Shown in pieces: positions 6,902-14,988 of a DNA stretch of 30,209 nucleotides. The translations under genes and the position numbers were made by a program. How positions within the stretch are numbered: the first letter of the stretch is position 1; every line of letters starts with the position of its first letter. The notes beneath the pieces were generated by a model. The model worked only from the letters and a program-made list of their open reading frames with translations. It was not told the origin of the DNA and made no database searches. This DNA comes from Candidatus Hodarchaeota archaeon (lineage in GTDB: Archaea > Asgardarchaeota > Heimdallarchaeia > Hodarchaeales > YT1-039): NCBI GenBank assembly GCA_016840025.1, contig JAEOTF010000131.1:1-30209 (forward strand), given 5' to 3'.

Positions 6902-9259
6902 TTAATCTTCTTCTTGGATTTTCTCCTCAGTTCCCTTCTGTTCAGCCTCTTCTTTAGCTTTCTGTTCGGCTTCTTCCTTGGCCCTTTGTTCAGCCTCTTC
7001 CTTGGCCCTTTGTTCAGCCTCTTCCTTGGCCCTTTGTTCAGCCTCTTCTTTAGCTTTCTGTTCGGCTTCTTCCTTGGCCCTTTGTTCAGCCTCTTCTTTA
7101 GCTTTCTGTTCAGCCTTTTCCTTGGCTTTCTGTTCGGCTTCTTCCTTGGCTTTCTGTTCGGCTTCTTCCTGAACTAGCCTATTTTTGAAATCCTGATAGT
7201 CTTTTTCTAATTTCTTTTGAAGTTGCTTTTCTTTTTTGATTGCATTTTTTAATAGACTTTTATATTCCTTTTTTCCCACTTCAACCAAGTTTTTGACTTC
7301 AGTTGAGTATTGTTTAGGATTAATATTATTATGTATAGCTTCCCATTCCCTCCTTGTATCATTAAGTTTGTTTAACGAGATTTGGAGATTCTCAAATTCG
7401 GTATGACCAATTGAAATAGAATCGAGTTGGTGACTAAGTTCATTACAGTGTTTGTTCCAATCTTCCTGATAAACAGAAAACTGTTTATTTTCTTTACTCC
7501 AAGTCGTTTCCTCTTTCTTTTTTAGTTCTGCAGCTTTTATTGCTTCTTGTTCCTTGAAAGTACTATATTTCTTTTCTAATTCGTTTTGAAGTTCTTTTTC
7601 CATTTTTACTGCGTTTTCTAGAAGCTTAATATGTTCAGTTTTGATCTTATTAACATCTTTTCTTAGTCCAATTGAACATTTCTCAGGATTGAACTTATCA
7701 TGTAATGATTTCCAACCTGTTCTCGAAGTTTGAAGCTTTTTCAAGGAATTTTGGAAGTTTTTGAAGCTTTTATGATCTATTGGAACTGTAGCAAGCTCTT
7801 GATTGAAATTGGCAGATAAATCATTCCAATTTTGCTGAAGTTTAGTAATTTTCTCTTTATTCTTGTCCCAGGCTGCTCTTTCTTGTACTTTCCGTTCGGC
7901 TTCTTCTTTGGCCTTCTGTTCAGCTTCTCTGTGAGCCCTTCGTTCAGCTTCCTTCCGTTTCTTTTCCTCTTCTCTGGCTTTCCGTTCGGCTTCTTTCCGT
8001 TTCTTTTCCTCTTCTTTAGCCCTAAGTTTAGCCTCTTCTTTAGCTTTTTTCTCAGCCTTCTTCAAAGCTTTCCTTCCCTCCTTTGTTTTTGCCCATCTTT
8101 CGTATTTTTCCCGAGCTTTCTGTTCGGCTTCTTCTTTGGCTTTCCGTTCGGCTTCTTCTCTGGCTTTCCATTCGGCTTCTTCTTTGGCTTTCCGTTCGGC
8201 TTCTTTCCGTTTCTTTTCCTCTTCTTTGTCTTTCCGTTCGGCTTCTTCCTTGGCTTTCTGTTCGGCTTCTTCTCTGGCTTTCCGTTCGGCTTCTTCCTTG
8301 GCTTTCTGTTCGGCTTCTTCCTTGGCTTTCTGTTCGGCTTCTTCTCTTATTTTACGTTCATACTCTTCTTTTGCCGTAGTATCAATGGTAACCTCACACC
8401 CTTTCTTTATCAATTTATCAAGCCAAGAATTGATAGTTGGGGAAAGTTCTAAGAAGTTTTCTTCTAACGATAATCGAGTTAAACTATTGAGATTAGTGAT
8501 CGTTTCGGGAATGTTAGGAAGTAAATTTCGGTGTACTAAGAGTATATGAAGATCCTGCAATTTATCAATCGTTTTTGGAAGCCCCGAAAAACGATTATGG
8601 TGCAAAGAAAGTACTTGAAGGTTTTTTAATTGTTCAATATTTTTTGGTAAAGATGATAATTTATTATTTGAAATAATAAGTGTAGTAAGATTCTTTAGTT
8701 CTATCAATGAATCTGGAAGACTCGTCAATTGATTGTGGTATAAGTAGAGGACTCTGAGGTTAGTTAACCTGCCCAAAAACTCTACTGAAGTAATTTTATT
8801 ATGTTGTAAGTATAGTTCTTTAAGATTAGAGAGTTTGCCAAGGGTTTCAGGGATTTTTGTCAGATTATTATTATTCAATAATAACTTCTCAAGATAGTTC
8901 AAATTACCAATAGATTCAGGGAGAGTAAATAACCGATTATAATGGAGATACAATTCTTTTAAGTTAGTTAATTGATAGAGCATTGTTGGAAGAACTAGTA
9001 AATTATTATCATTTAGCCAAAGCTTCTCAAGATGAGTTAGAGCAGTAATTTCATCGGGGAGAGACCTCAATCCGAGATGGGATACCGCTAACTCAATAAT
9101 TCTCCCATCTTGAACCCGTGCACCAACTTTTTTTCTTTTTAAAGGTTTTACACCTATAGGAATAGGTCTGTCTATTTCTTTTTCTAAAATTTTAAGGACT
9201 ATTTCCTCATCTTGATCAATGGAAACATTTTTTTCGGTTTTAACACTACTTTCGGTCAT
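6902..9259 (-). CDS. leucine-rich-repeat protein with long charged helices, end of che operon
   Basis: No known named protein. Of 785 residues, 1-55 are polar; 55-290 hold about ten LRRs of ~23 residues with the pattern LxxLxLxxNxLxxLPxxIxxLxN; 300-462 is an Ala/Glu/Lys/Arg-rich tract; 463-568 and 587-692 are two copies of one helical module; 697-775 is a second charged tract of ~10 near-perfect 8-residue EEAEQKAK repeats. The tracts should form long rigid single helices or coiled coils. There is no signal peptide or membrane segment, so it is cytoplasmic. The ATG at 9259 follows GGGGAT and lies 14 bp after the cheR stop, making this the last gene of the chemotaxis operon. A scaffold or clustering role is a guess. 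Confidence 0.9.
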   Translation of the reverse strand: MTESSVKTEKNVSIDQDEEIVLKILEKEIDRPIPIGVKPLKRKKVGARVQDGRIIELAVSHLGLRSLPDEITALTHLEKLWLNDNNLLVLPTMLYQLTNLKELYLHYNRLFTLPESIGNLNYLEKLLLNNNNLTKIPETLGKLSNLKELYLQHNKITSVEFLGRLTNLRVLYLYHNQLTSLPDSLIELKNLTTLIISNNKLSSLPKNIEQLKNLQVLSLHHNRFSGLPKTIDKLQDLHILLVHRNLLPNIPETITNLNSLTRLSLEENFLELSPTINSWLDKLIKKGCEVTIDTTAKEEYERKIREEAEQKAKEEAEQKAKEEAERKAREEAEQKAKEEAERKDKEEEKKRKEAERKAKEEAEWKAREEAERKAKEEAEQKAREKYERWAKTKEGRKALKKAEKKAKEEAKLRAKEEEKKRKEAERKAREEEKKRKEAERRAHREAEQKAKEEAERKVQERAAWDKNKEKITKLQQNWNDLSANFNQELATVPIDHKSFKNFQNSLKKLQTSRTGWKSLHDKFNPEKCSIGLRKDVNKIKTEHIKLLENAVKMEKELQNELEKKYSTFKEQEAIKAAELKKKEETTWSKENKQFSVYQEDWNKHCNELSHQLDSISIGHTEFENLQISLNKLNDTRREWEAIHNNINPKQYSTEVKNLVEVGKKEYKSLLKNAIKKEKQLQKKLEKDYQDFKNRLVQEEAEQKAKEEAEQKAKEKAEQKAKEEAEQRAKEEAEQKAKEEAEQRAKEEAEQRAKEEAEQRAKEEAEQKAKEEAEQKGTEEKIQEED
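6935..7171 (-). repeat. 24-bp tandem repeat tract 1 (coding)
   Basis: About ten tandem 24-bp units within the LRR protein gene, each encoding E-E-A-E-Q-K/R-A-K. Several neighbouring units are identical at DNA level, indicating recent expansion. Length may vary between strains, and short-read assembly may be unreliable here. Confidence 0.85.
7874..8362 (-). repeat. 24-bp-type tandem repeat tract 2 (coding, more diverged)
   Basis: Encodes residues 300-462 of the LRR protein. Units of the same 8-residue type (EEAERKAK/EEAEQKAR) alternate with EEEKKRKEAERKA units. It is more diverged than the 3' tract, suggesting greater age. Confidence 0.8.
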
Positions 9260-9273
9260 AATGATCCCCAGTA

Positions 9274-10092
9274 CTAATTTTTCCTGTAAACACGATTTGT
9301 TGCATTATATATGGTAAAATTTTCACGATGTTTTATGGGAAGAATCTCAGCCATACCTAAAACCAGAAATCCCCCCGTTTTTAACGCTTTATAGAACCTC
9401 TTTAACAATTTTTCTTTCTGTTCATTAGAGAAGTAAATCAGCACGTTTCGACAAATTATAAGATCAAAATTAGACTTTGGAATGTGTTCATTATCATTTG
9501 TTAGGTTGTTAAATTTAAATTCTATAAACTCTTTCAGCTGAGATGAAACCTGAACACGATTTGGTGTTTTATTAATGAAATATTTGACCTTAAACTTAGA
9601 AGGAGTCTCAGAAAGATAGCTAACTGGAAATATTCCTTTTTTTGCTACATTCAATGAATTCTTATTAAAATCAGTAGCTAGAATTTTAAAATTAGAAGGA
9701 TTGAGTCTTAATTCTTTGCAAAGAATTGCTAATGTATATGGTTCCGCTCCATCCGCACACCCTGCTGACCAGATTTTAGCTGTAGCATCTAGATTATTTC
9801 TCTGGATCTCTCGAAGTATAACAGTCTGAACATACTCGAACACTTTAGTATTTCGAAAAAACCTTGTGACGTTAATAGAGAAAGCGAGATGTAGCTCTTT
9901 TTGTTCCTCTTCACTTGAAACAAGATATTTTAAATATTCAGGGACGGTTTTATTTCCTGTTCGCATAAGTCGCATACGTATTCGGCGCCGTAGATGACTC
10001 TTCTTCAGTGAGCCGACATCAATGCCTAAGGGCTTGAAATAGAAATCTAAACTACTCAAGTCCTTGTCAGTTATTTTAATCATTACGAACAT
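9274..10092 (-). CDS. cheR: chemotaxis protein methyltransferase CheR
   Basis: Methylates receptor glutamates using S-adenosylmethionine, opposing CheB. The N-terminal helical domain (about 10-75) carries the basic HLRRRIRMRLMR segment. INVTRFFRN (73-81) is the CheR signature before the methyltransferase domain. The SAM site is WSAGCADGAEPYTLA (108-122; usually GCSTGEEPYS), with ATDFNKNSLNVAKKG and FDLIICRNVLIYF following. The 272-residue length is standard. ATG codons at 10092 and 10083 are both possible starts. It lies 14 bp before the LRR gene and after a small ORF in the cheW-led operon. Confidence 0.96.
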   Translation of the reverse strand: MFVMIKITDKDLSSLDFYFKPLGIDVGSLKKSHLRRRIRMRLMRTGNKTVPEYLKYLVSSEEEQKELHLAFSINVTRFFRNTKVFEYVQTVILREIQRNNLDATAKIWSAGCADGAEPYTLAILCKELRLNPSNFKILATDFNKNSLNVAKKGIFPVSYLSETPSKFKVKYFINKTPNRVQVSSQLKEFIEFKFNNLTNDNEHIPKSNFDLIICRNVLIYFSNEQKEKLLKRFYKALKTGGFLVLGMAEILPIKHRENFTIYNATNRVYRKN

Positions 10093-10114
10093 GCTCTTAA
10101 CCTTTTAGATCATC

Positions 10115-10312
10115 TCAAAAAATCTTTCCTGGTAGAATTTCCTTTGTTAAATTAGCTATTATCTTTTTATTAGGAGAGTGGTGATAGTTGCTGCATAATT
10201 TTAATTCAAACACTAGAAATTGAAGTGTTTGAGAGTGATGATTTAATGTGACAGAATCTATTGAGGTACTCATAGTATTAAGGAGATTGACATTTTTGAA
10301 GATGCAGGTCAC
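10115..10312 (-). CDS. small hypothetical protein between cheC2 and cheR
   Basis: Not recognised. 65 residues with a GTG start at 10312; an internal ATG would give about 52. It fills the only large gap (243 bp) in an operon whose other gaps are 10-30 bp, leaving 23 bp on one side and 22 bp on the other, which favours a real gene. The middle (QTLQFLVFELKLCSNYHH) is moderately hydrophobic but too short and charged for a clear membrane helix. The ribosome-binding site is weak (TTAGGGAC directly before the start). It could instead be a decayed gene or a processing spacer. Confidence 0.38.
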   Translation of the reverse strand: MTCIFKNVNLLNTMSTSIDSVTLNHHSQTLQFLVFELKLCSNYHHSPNKKIIANLTKEILPGKIF

Positions 10313-10335
10313 GTCCCTAACTTCAAAGGGCTTGC

Positions 10336-10992
10336 TTAAACTTCTCCAAACAACAGTTTCAAGGTCTCTTTTGTGCTTTCCTCGGTAGGAATCATAATTA
10401 CCAGAGGACTAAGCTTCATGTCACTTGTAAAGATATCACACTCAATTAGAAGTAAATGGCTGATTTCTGATCCAAAATGACTTGCTATACTCGTTAAAAC
10501 TGTTTCACTCGTTTCTATAGTAAATGTCGGAGGTTTTGGAAAACTTTTAGTCCCTATAAAAGTATTCATAGCTGTAATGAAGTGTAAAGCTAGAATATTT
10601 CCAATTTCCTTAATTACAGATCGATCCAAACTATTGAGCTCCTCAAGAACGACATCTAGTTTGATCGAACGTACCAGCCTTAGCAAATTTTGTACCGTTT
10701 CTGTATCAAAGACAACTAAGACCTCAAGAGTTAAATCGCCGGTGGTTTGAAGAAATACTTCAGCAAATGGGACATCTACTGATTTGCCACGCCACTCAAC
10801 TGTCGAAAGCTCATCAATAGATTTCAGATTACACCGAGGTAAACTCATGTCTATACGACGGTTGAGAAATTCTGCTAATGCATTTGCTGCATGGCCACTT
10901 CCTATATTCCCAATTTCTTGTAAAGCATCAATATGCTCTTCCTTTAACCGATCAAAAATTGAGCGTTTATCAGCAGTCAAATTACACACCAC
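10336..10992 (-). CDS. cheC: CheY-P phosphatase CheC (CheC2), both active sites intact
   Basis: Both ExxN sites are intact: LQEIGNIGSGHAANAL (Glu26, Asn29) and IKEIGNILALHFITAM (Glu129, Asn132), numbered from the GTG at 10992. This start gives 218 residues, exactly the length of the plus-strand paralogue, which has the same GTG-GTG pair. The frame is open to a TTG at 11013 and a TTG at 10980 is also possible. With GTG at 10992 the gene overlaps the 3' end of cheA by 11 bp, so translation is probably coupled. It should be the main CheY-P phosphatase of the system, with CheD as partner. Confidence 0.95.
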   Translation of the reverse strand: MVCNLTADKRSIFDRLKEEHIDALQEIGNIGSGHAANALAEFLNRRIDMSLPRCNLKSIDELSTVEWRGKSVDVPFAEVFLQTTGDLTLEVLVVFDTETVQNLLRLVRSIKLDVVLEELNSLDRSVIKEIGNILALHFITAMNTFIGTKSFPKPPTFTIETSETVLTSIASHFGSEISHLLLIECDIFTSDMKLSPLVIMIPTEESTKETLKLLFGEV

Positions 10993-12874
10993 CAACCAGT
11001 TGGGTAGGGTCAATCACTGGAATAAGCGTACCTTCTCCCATCAGGGTTACGCCAGAAAAACCCTTCACTTGAGATAATAGTTTATCCATTTTCTTTAGAA
11101 CAATCTGTTGTTGCGCTAAAATCGCGTCAACTAGTACACCAATCTTTTTACCTGCTCGTTCCCAAATGATGACTGCTTTATTTGATGACTCTAGTGATTC
11201 AGAATTATCAAATTCAAGCTTCTCTGAATCATCCTCAAAGGTATCTCCTAAAGAAAGAACTGGAATGATCTCTTTATTAACAACAACAAAGGGTCGCTCA
11301 TTATGGTAGAAAACTTGTCTATCTTGGATTTGATAAACACGGAAGATATTCCCCATAGGTATAGCAACCTCTCTAGAATCTGCCCTAACGATAAGAGCTT
11401 CCATAATTGCAATTGATCGAGGAAGTCGGATGGTTATTAGTGTACCTACACCTTTTTCAGTATCCACGGAGAGAGTACCGTTCATCTTTTCGACTACATT
11501 ATTATAGACAATAGTCATACCAATACCTCGACCAGAGAGATCAGTTAACTTTTCACTAGTAGAGAAACCGGAAAGAAAGAGAAGAGCAATTATGCCATCA
11601 TGATCGAGTTCAGTCTCTTGTGTGATGAACCCTTGTTCAATAGCTTTCTTTCGGACTGAGTCAAGATCAATTCCTCGTCCATCGTCTTCTATACTAATAA
11701 GAATGTCATTGCGCTCTATCTGTGCTTTTAATTCGATCTTTCCCATTAACGATTTACCCAGACGCTCTCGTTCGGTTGTATCTTCAATACCATGATTAAC
11801 GGAATTACGAATCAAGTGGATCAAAGCTTCATTTAGATAATCGATAACTGTACGATCAACTTCCAGATCTTTTCCTCCCAGCATCAAGTTTATCTTTTTA
11901 TTGGATCCTTTGGTTGCTTCACGCACTAAACGAGGGTAGTGCTCGTAGATATATTGTAAAGGTACAAGACGAGTTTTTAAAATGAGTGTGCGGAGCTCAA
12001 GAATCGTTTTATCCATTTCATTGAAAAGATAAGACTGTGGTCCTGATAAATCAAGGAGTTGAGTCATAGCATTACGTGTAATTACAAGTTCACCAACTAA
12101 ATTCATCATTTGATCTAAATGAGCAAGTTGGACACGGACACTCTGAATGCTACTAGGTTCAGCCTCTCGTGCTGGTCCTCGTTTTTTGTCTTTTAGTTGT
12201 ACTACTTCCAATGTTTCAACTAACATTTCAAGTTGAACTTGTGCAACTTCATCAACTAATTCAACATGTTCTTGAATAATTTTCTTTTCTTCTTGAGAGA
12301 TAAATATAACTTCTAAACTTGAAAATACAATGCCTTCTTCTATTTCAAGTTTACTTGGTTTCGCTTCTGTGATTTTAGCGATGTTTTCAAGGGTAGTCAA
12401 GACCTGAAATGCACGAGCTCCTTTTAATGTTGATCTATCATCAAAATGAACTACCATGCGGTATGTTCTACCTAAATTTAAGGAATCTAAGGACAAAGTT
12501 TCAAGTTCCTTCATTAGAGGGGAGAAATCAAATCCTTCAAATTCCTCAATGCCTTTACCTTTAGTTATGAAACCAAGAAGTTCTTCGAGTCTATTCAAAA
12601 AGGTGAATAGAATATCTAAAGAGTCAGAATCCACGAACCCTGTTTTACTTAAGGCTATTAGAGCATCTTCTGCAATGTGACATACTCTGGCGATACTTAC
12701 AAACTCCGTAGCAGCAAATAATCCTTTTAGTGTATGAACAATACGGGTAATTTCGTCTATCGCCTTTGTATGAGAAGGGTATTCTTCTAAAAGTATTAAA
12801 TTCTTATTTAAAGATGAAAGAAGTTCTCGTAGCTCATTTAAAAAAACTTCACGCATCTCTTTATCTGCAAACAT
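10982..12874 (-). CDS. cheA: chemotaxis sensor histidine kinase CheA
   Basis: The 630-residue cytoplasmic kinase phosphorylates CheY and CheB under receptor control. Domains: P1/HPt (1-105) with phospho-acceptor His47 in IVHTLKGLFAATEF; a P2-like CheY-binding domain (135-215); P3 dimerisation (245-320, QLAHLDQMMNLVGELVITRN); P4 ATPase (320-485) with the N box HLIRNSVNHGIE, G1 box DDGRGID, and FLSGFSTSEKLTDLSGRGIGM; and the P5 CheW-like domain (487-630). All catalytic motifs are intact. The ATG at 12874 follows AGGACGTG. It is fourth in the operon, 13 bp after cheB, and overlaps cheC2. Confidence 0.97.
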   Translation of the reverse strand: MFADKEMREVFLNELRELLSSLNKNLILLEEYPSHTKAIDEITRIVHTLKGLFAATEFVSIARVCHIAEDALIALSKTGFVDSDSLDILFTFLNRLEELLGFITKGKGIEEFEGFDFSPLMKELETLSLDSLNLGRTYRMVVHFDDRSTLKGARAFQVLTTLENIAKITEAKPSKLEIEEGIVFSSLEVIFISQEEKKIIQEHVELVDEVAQVQLEMLVETLEVVQLKDKKRGPAREAEPSSIQSVRVQLAHLDQMMNLVGELVITRNAMTQLLDLSGPQSYLFNEMDKTILELRTLILKTRLVPLQYIYEHYPRLVREATKGSNKKINLMLGGKDLEVDRTVIDYLNEALIHLIRNSVNHGIEDTTERERLGKSLMGKIELKAQIERNDILISIEDDGRGIDLDSVRKKAIEQGFITQETELDHDGIIALLFLSGFSTSEKLTDLSGRGIGMTIVYNNVVEKMNGTLSVDTEKGVGTLITIRLPRSIAIMEALIVRADSREVAIPMGNIFRVYQIQDRQVFYHNERPFVVVNKEIIPVLSLGDTFEDDSEKLEFDNSESLESSNKAVIIWERAGKKIGVLVDAILAQQQIVLKKMDKLLSQVKGFSGVTLMGEGTLIPVIDPTQLVGGV

Positions 12875-12887
12875 AAGTTAACACGTC

Positions 12888-13937
12888 CTAATTTGAAAAA
12901 TTGTTTAAAAATGTACTAATTTGAGTTGGATTAGCAATATAATCAGCTAAATTTGCATCAATTACAGCTTTTGGCATTCCATAAATTGAAGAGGAAGACT
13001 TATCTTGAGCAATAACGAATGCTCCATTTTCTGAGGCGTATCGAGTGCCTGCAAGACCATCATTCCCCATTCCAGTCAATATTATCACAATTAACCTATT
13101 ATTATAGAAATATGATGCTGAAACTATAGTAGGATCCAAAGAGGGTTGTACGCCGTTGACTGGATCACTTTCGAATAAATGAGTGTGAATAAAATTTTCT
13201 TTTTCTTCAAACACAAGGTGCTTACCACCTGGTGCTACATAAACAGTATTAAGTTCTAATGGCATCCCTACTGACGCTTCTACTACCCGAAGATCTGTTA
13301 TTGAACTCAATCTGGCTGCGAAACTAGGTGAGAAGCCCGTTGTTAGGTGTTGAAGTAATATGATAGGAGGTAGGGGTCTTTTAAGAGTACTAAGGATTTT
13401 TTTGACAACCGTTGGTCCTCCAGTTGAGGCACCGACTATAATGAGTGAGTTAGACAGAGATCGCGATTGAATGTGAAACCTATTTTTTATTTGGACTTTA
13501 GGACATCTTGGAAGAATTTTCTTTAAACCATGTTTATGACCATTTAATCTTGCTTGTAAGCAGGATGTGATTTTTTTTCTTAGTTCATGATCGAAAGAAT
13601 AATTATGTGCTTGTTCGGCTGAAGGTTTAGGCAAAAAATCCAATGCGCCATGCTCGAGCGCTTGAAAAGCTATGTTTGCATGAGTTGGATCATATGCACT
13701 CATCACTAAGACCCTTGTTGGAGTTTTTGTCATTATTTTCACCAGAGCGGTTAAGCCATCCATTTTAGGCATAATTACATCCAATAGAACTAAATCAGGT
13801 TGAAACAGTTCAGTTTTAGCTACTGCGTCGAGTCCATCTCTAGCTTCACAAATCTTGTTGAAGTTCATCTCCTCAAGCACCTTTCTGATGCTCTTGCGAA
13901 TAAACATCGAATCGTCAGCTATTAAAGCAGTAGCCAT
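12888..13937 (-). CDS. cheB: protein-glutamate methylesterase CheB
   Basis: Removes receptor methyl groups when phosphorylated by CheA, giving adaptation. The N-terminal receiver domain has Asp8/Asp9 (IADDSMFIRK), phospho-acceptor Asp53 (LVLLDVIMPKMDG), VLVMSAYD and FLPKPSA. After a basic linker the esterase domain shows the catalytic triad: Ser171 in VGASTGGP, His197 in LLQHLTTGFSPSFAARL and Asp293 in LTGMGNDGLAG. The 349 residues are normal length. It starts 10 bp after the cheY stop. Confidence 0.97.
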   Translation of the reverse strand: MATALIADDSMFIRKSIRKVLEEMNFNKICEARDGLDAVAKTELFQPDLVLLDVIMPKMDGLTALVKIMTKTPTRVLVMSAYDPTHANIAFQALEHGALDFLPKPSAEQAHNYSFDHELRKKITSCLQARLNGHKHGLKKILPRCPKVQIKNRFHIQSRSLSNSLIIVGASTGGPTVVKKILSTLKRPLPPIILLQHLTTGFSPSFAARLSSITDLRVVEASVGMPLELNTVYVAPGGKHLVFEEKENFIHTHLFESDPVNGVQPSLDPTIVSASYFYNNRLIVIILTGMGNDGLAGTRYASENGAFVIAQDKSSSSIYGMPKAVIDANLADYIANPTQISTFLNNFSN

Positions 13938-13947
13938 GAAATGCCAC

Positions 13948-14319
13948 TCAGTTAGTTGTTTTCTTTAGAACCTTATCTACTGCAGCAAGCACTTTATCCG
14001 GCTTAAATGGTTTGATGACGAAATCGGATGCGCCAGCTTTCAAAGCTTCTACAACCATTGCCTCTTGACCCAATGCAGTTACCATTACGATCTTTGCATG
14101 GGGATCAAAATCCCGGATGCGGCGAACACACTCAATACCATTTGGTTCGGGCATTACAATGTCCATCGTTACTAGATCAGGTCGTAATTTTGCGTATTTC
14201 TGTATACAGTCCTCGCCTGAAGAAGCTTCGCCCATTACTTTATGCCCAACGGATGTAAGTATCTTTCTTAGCATTAACCTCATAAATTTCGCATCATCAG
14301 CAATTAAAACATTAGCCAT
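13948..14319 (-). CDS. cheY: chemotaxis response regulator CheY
   Basis: A single receiver domain of 123 residues from the ATG at 14319, which is preceded by GTGGGATTAATC. The same frame has an in-frame GTG at 14331, but that GTG is part of the ribosome-binding site, so I prefer the shorter form. The acidic pair is in LIADDAKFMR (Asp8/Asp9), the phospho-acceptor is Asp53 in LVTMDIVMPEPNG, the switch Thr81 is in VMVTALGQ and Lys103 in FVIKPFKP. It is phosphorylated by CheA and dephosphorylated by CheC. Its output target cannot be inferred, since no archaellum genes are in the window. Confidence 0.96.
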   Translation of the reverse strand: MANVLIADDAKFMRLMLRKILTSVGHKVMGEASSGEDCIQKYAKLRPDLVTMDIVMPEPNGIECVRRIRDFDPHAKIVMVTALGQEAMVVEALKAGASDFVIKPFKPDKVLAAVDKVLKKTTN

Positions 14320-14349
14320 GATTAATCCCACTTTAACTAATATTAAAAC

Positions 14350-14988
14350 TTATTTTTTCTTCTTTTTCCTTTTTGATTTCGCATCTTTTGGATCCTTATC
14401 ATCTTCAAGATCTAATTTTGATAATTTTTCCTCAGGAAGAACCATTTCTTCCTTCTTTTTAAGAACACGTTCTAATTTTTCTTGTTCTCTGAAAATTTCT
14501 TCAACTTCATAATCCGAGAGTATCTTCTTGAGATTTAATAAGACAATAATCTGGTCATCCAAGGTTGCAGCACCGCTCAAATACTCTAGGGGAATTTGCG
14601 AAGAAATCAATGTCAAATCTTCTCTGATATCCTCGGCAGGAATCGAACGTAACGTTAAAACCTTATCTACTAGCATGCCTATTATTTGTTCACCATATTC
14701 AACAAAGAGAACGTGACCCTGACCTTTTTCTGGCATATCCTCGCTCAGGTGAAGACGTTTTTTCAAGAAAATCACTGTTACAATGGTACCACGCAGGTTA
14801 AGGACTCCTAAGACGTAAAGGGGGGCCCCAGGTATGTTAGTCACTGTCTCATAATGTTGGACTTGGATTACTTGTTCAACTTGAACACCAAAAAGATCAT
14901 TCCCTAAATTAAAAAGCACAAATTGCTTACTCTGAGAACCAGGCTCAAAGTGTTCAGTTCTCGACAAAGAGGATGTTAATCTACTCAT
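14350..14988 (-). CDS. cheW: CheW coupling protein with lysine-rich C-terminal tail
   Basis: CheW links receptors to CheA. The SH3-like CheW domain spans about residues 20-160: QFVLFNLGNDLFGVQVEQV, GVLNLRGTIVTVIFLKKRL, VLFVEYGEQIIGMLVDKV and LDDQIIVLLNLKKIL. I chose the ATG at 14988 (212 residues), since GGAGCTGATTTG lies just ahead; the frame continues to a TTG at 15021. Beyond the domain lies an unusual charged tail of about 50 residues ending in RKKKKK, possibly helical (FREQEKLERVLKKKEE). It is the first gene of the operon cheW-Y-B-A-C2-orf-R-LRR. Confidence 0.94.
   Translation of the reverse strand: MSRLTSSLSRTEHFEPGSQSKQFVLFNLGNDLFGVQVEQVIQVQHYETVTNIPGAPLYVLGVLNLRGTIVTVIFLKKRLHLSEDMPEKGQGHVLFVEYGEQIIGMLVDKVLTLRSIPAEDIREDLTLISSQIPLEYLSGAATLDDQIIVLLNLKKILSDYEVEEIFREQEKLERVLKKKEEMVLPEEKLSKLDLEDDKDPKDAKSKRKKKKK

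Noticed and set aside
6935..8362. Repeats as a CRISPR array
   Set aside because: Units are contiguous with no unique spacers and are coding.
6914..8549. Several Phe/Leu- or Ala/Ser-rich open frames on the plus strand opposite the LRR protein gene
   Set aside because: They mirror the Glu/Lys/Ala coding repeats on the minus strand; composition follows the repeat and there are no ribosome-binding sites.
14319..14331. GTG at 14331 as the CheY start
   Set aside because: It lies within the ribosome-binding site for the ATG at 14319 and adds residues not usual for CheY.
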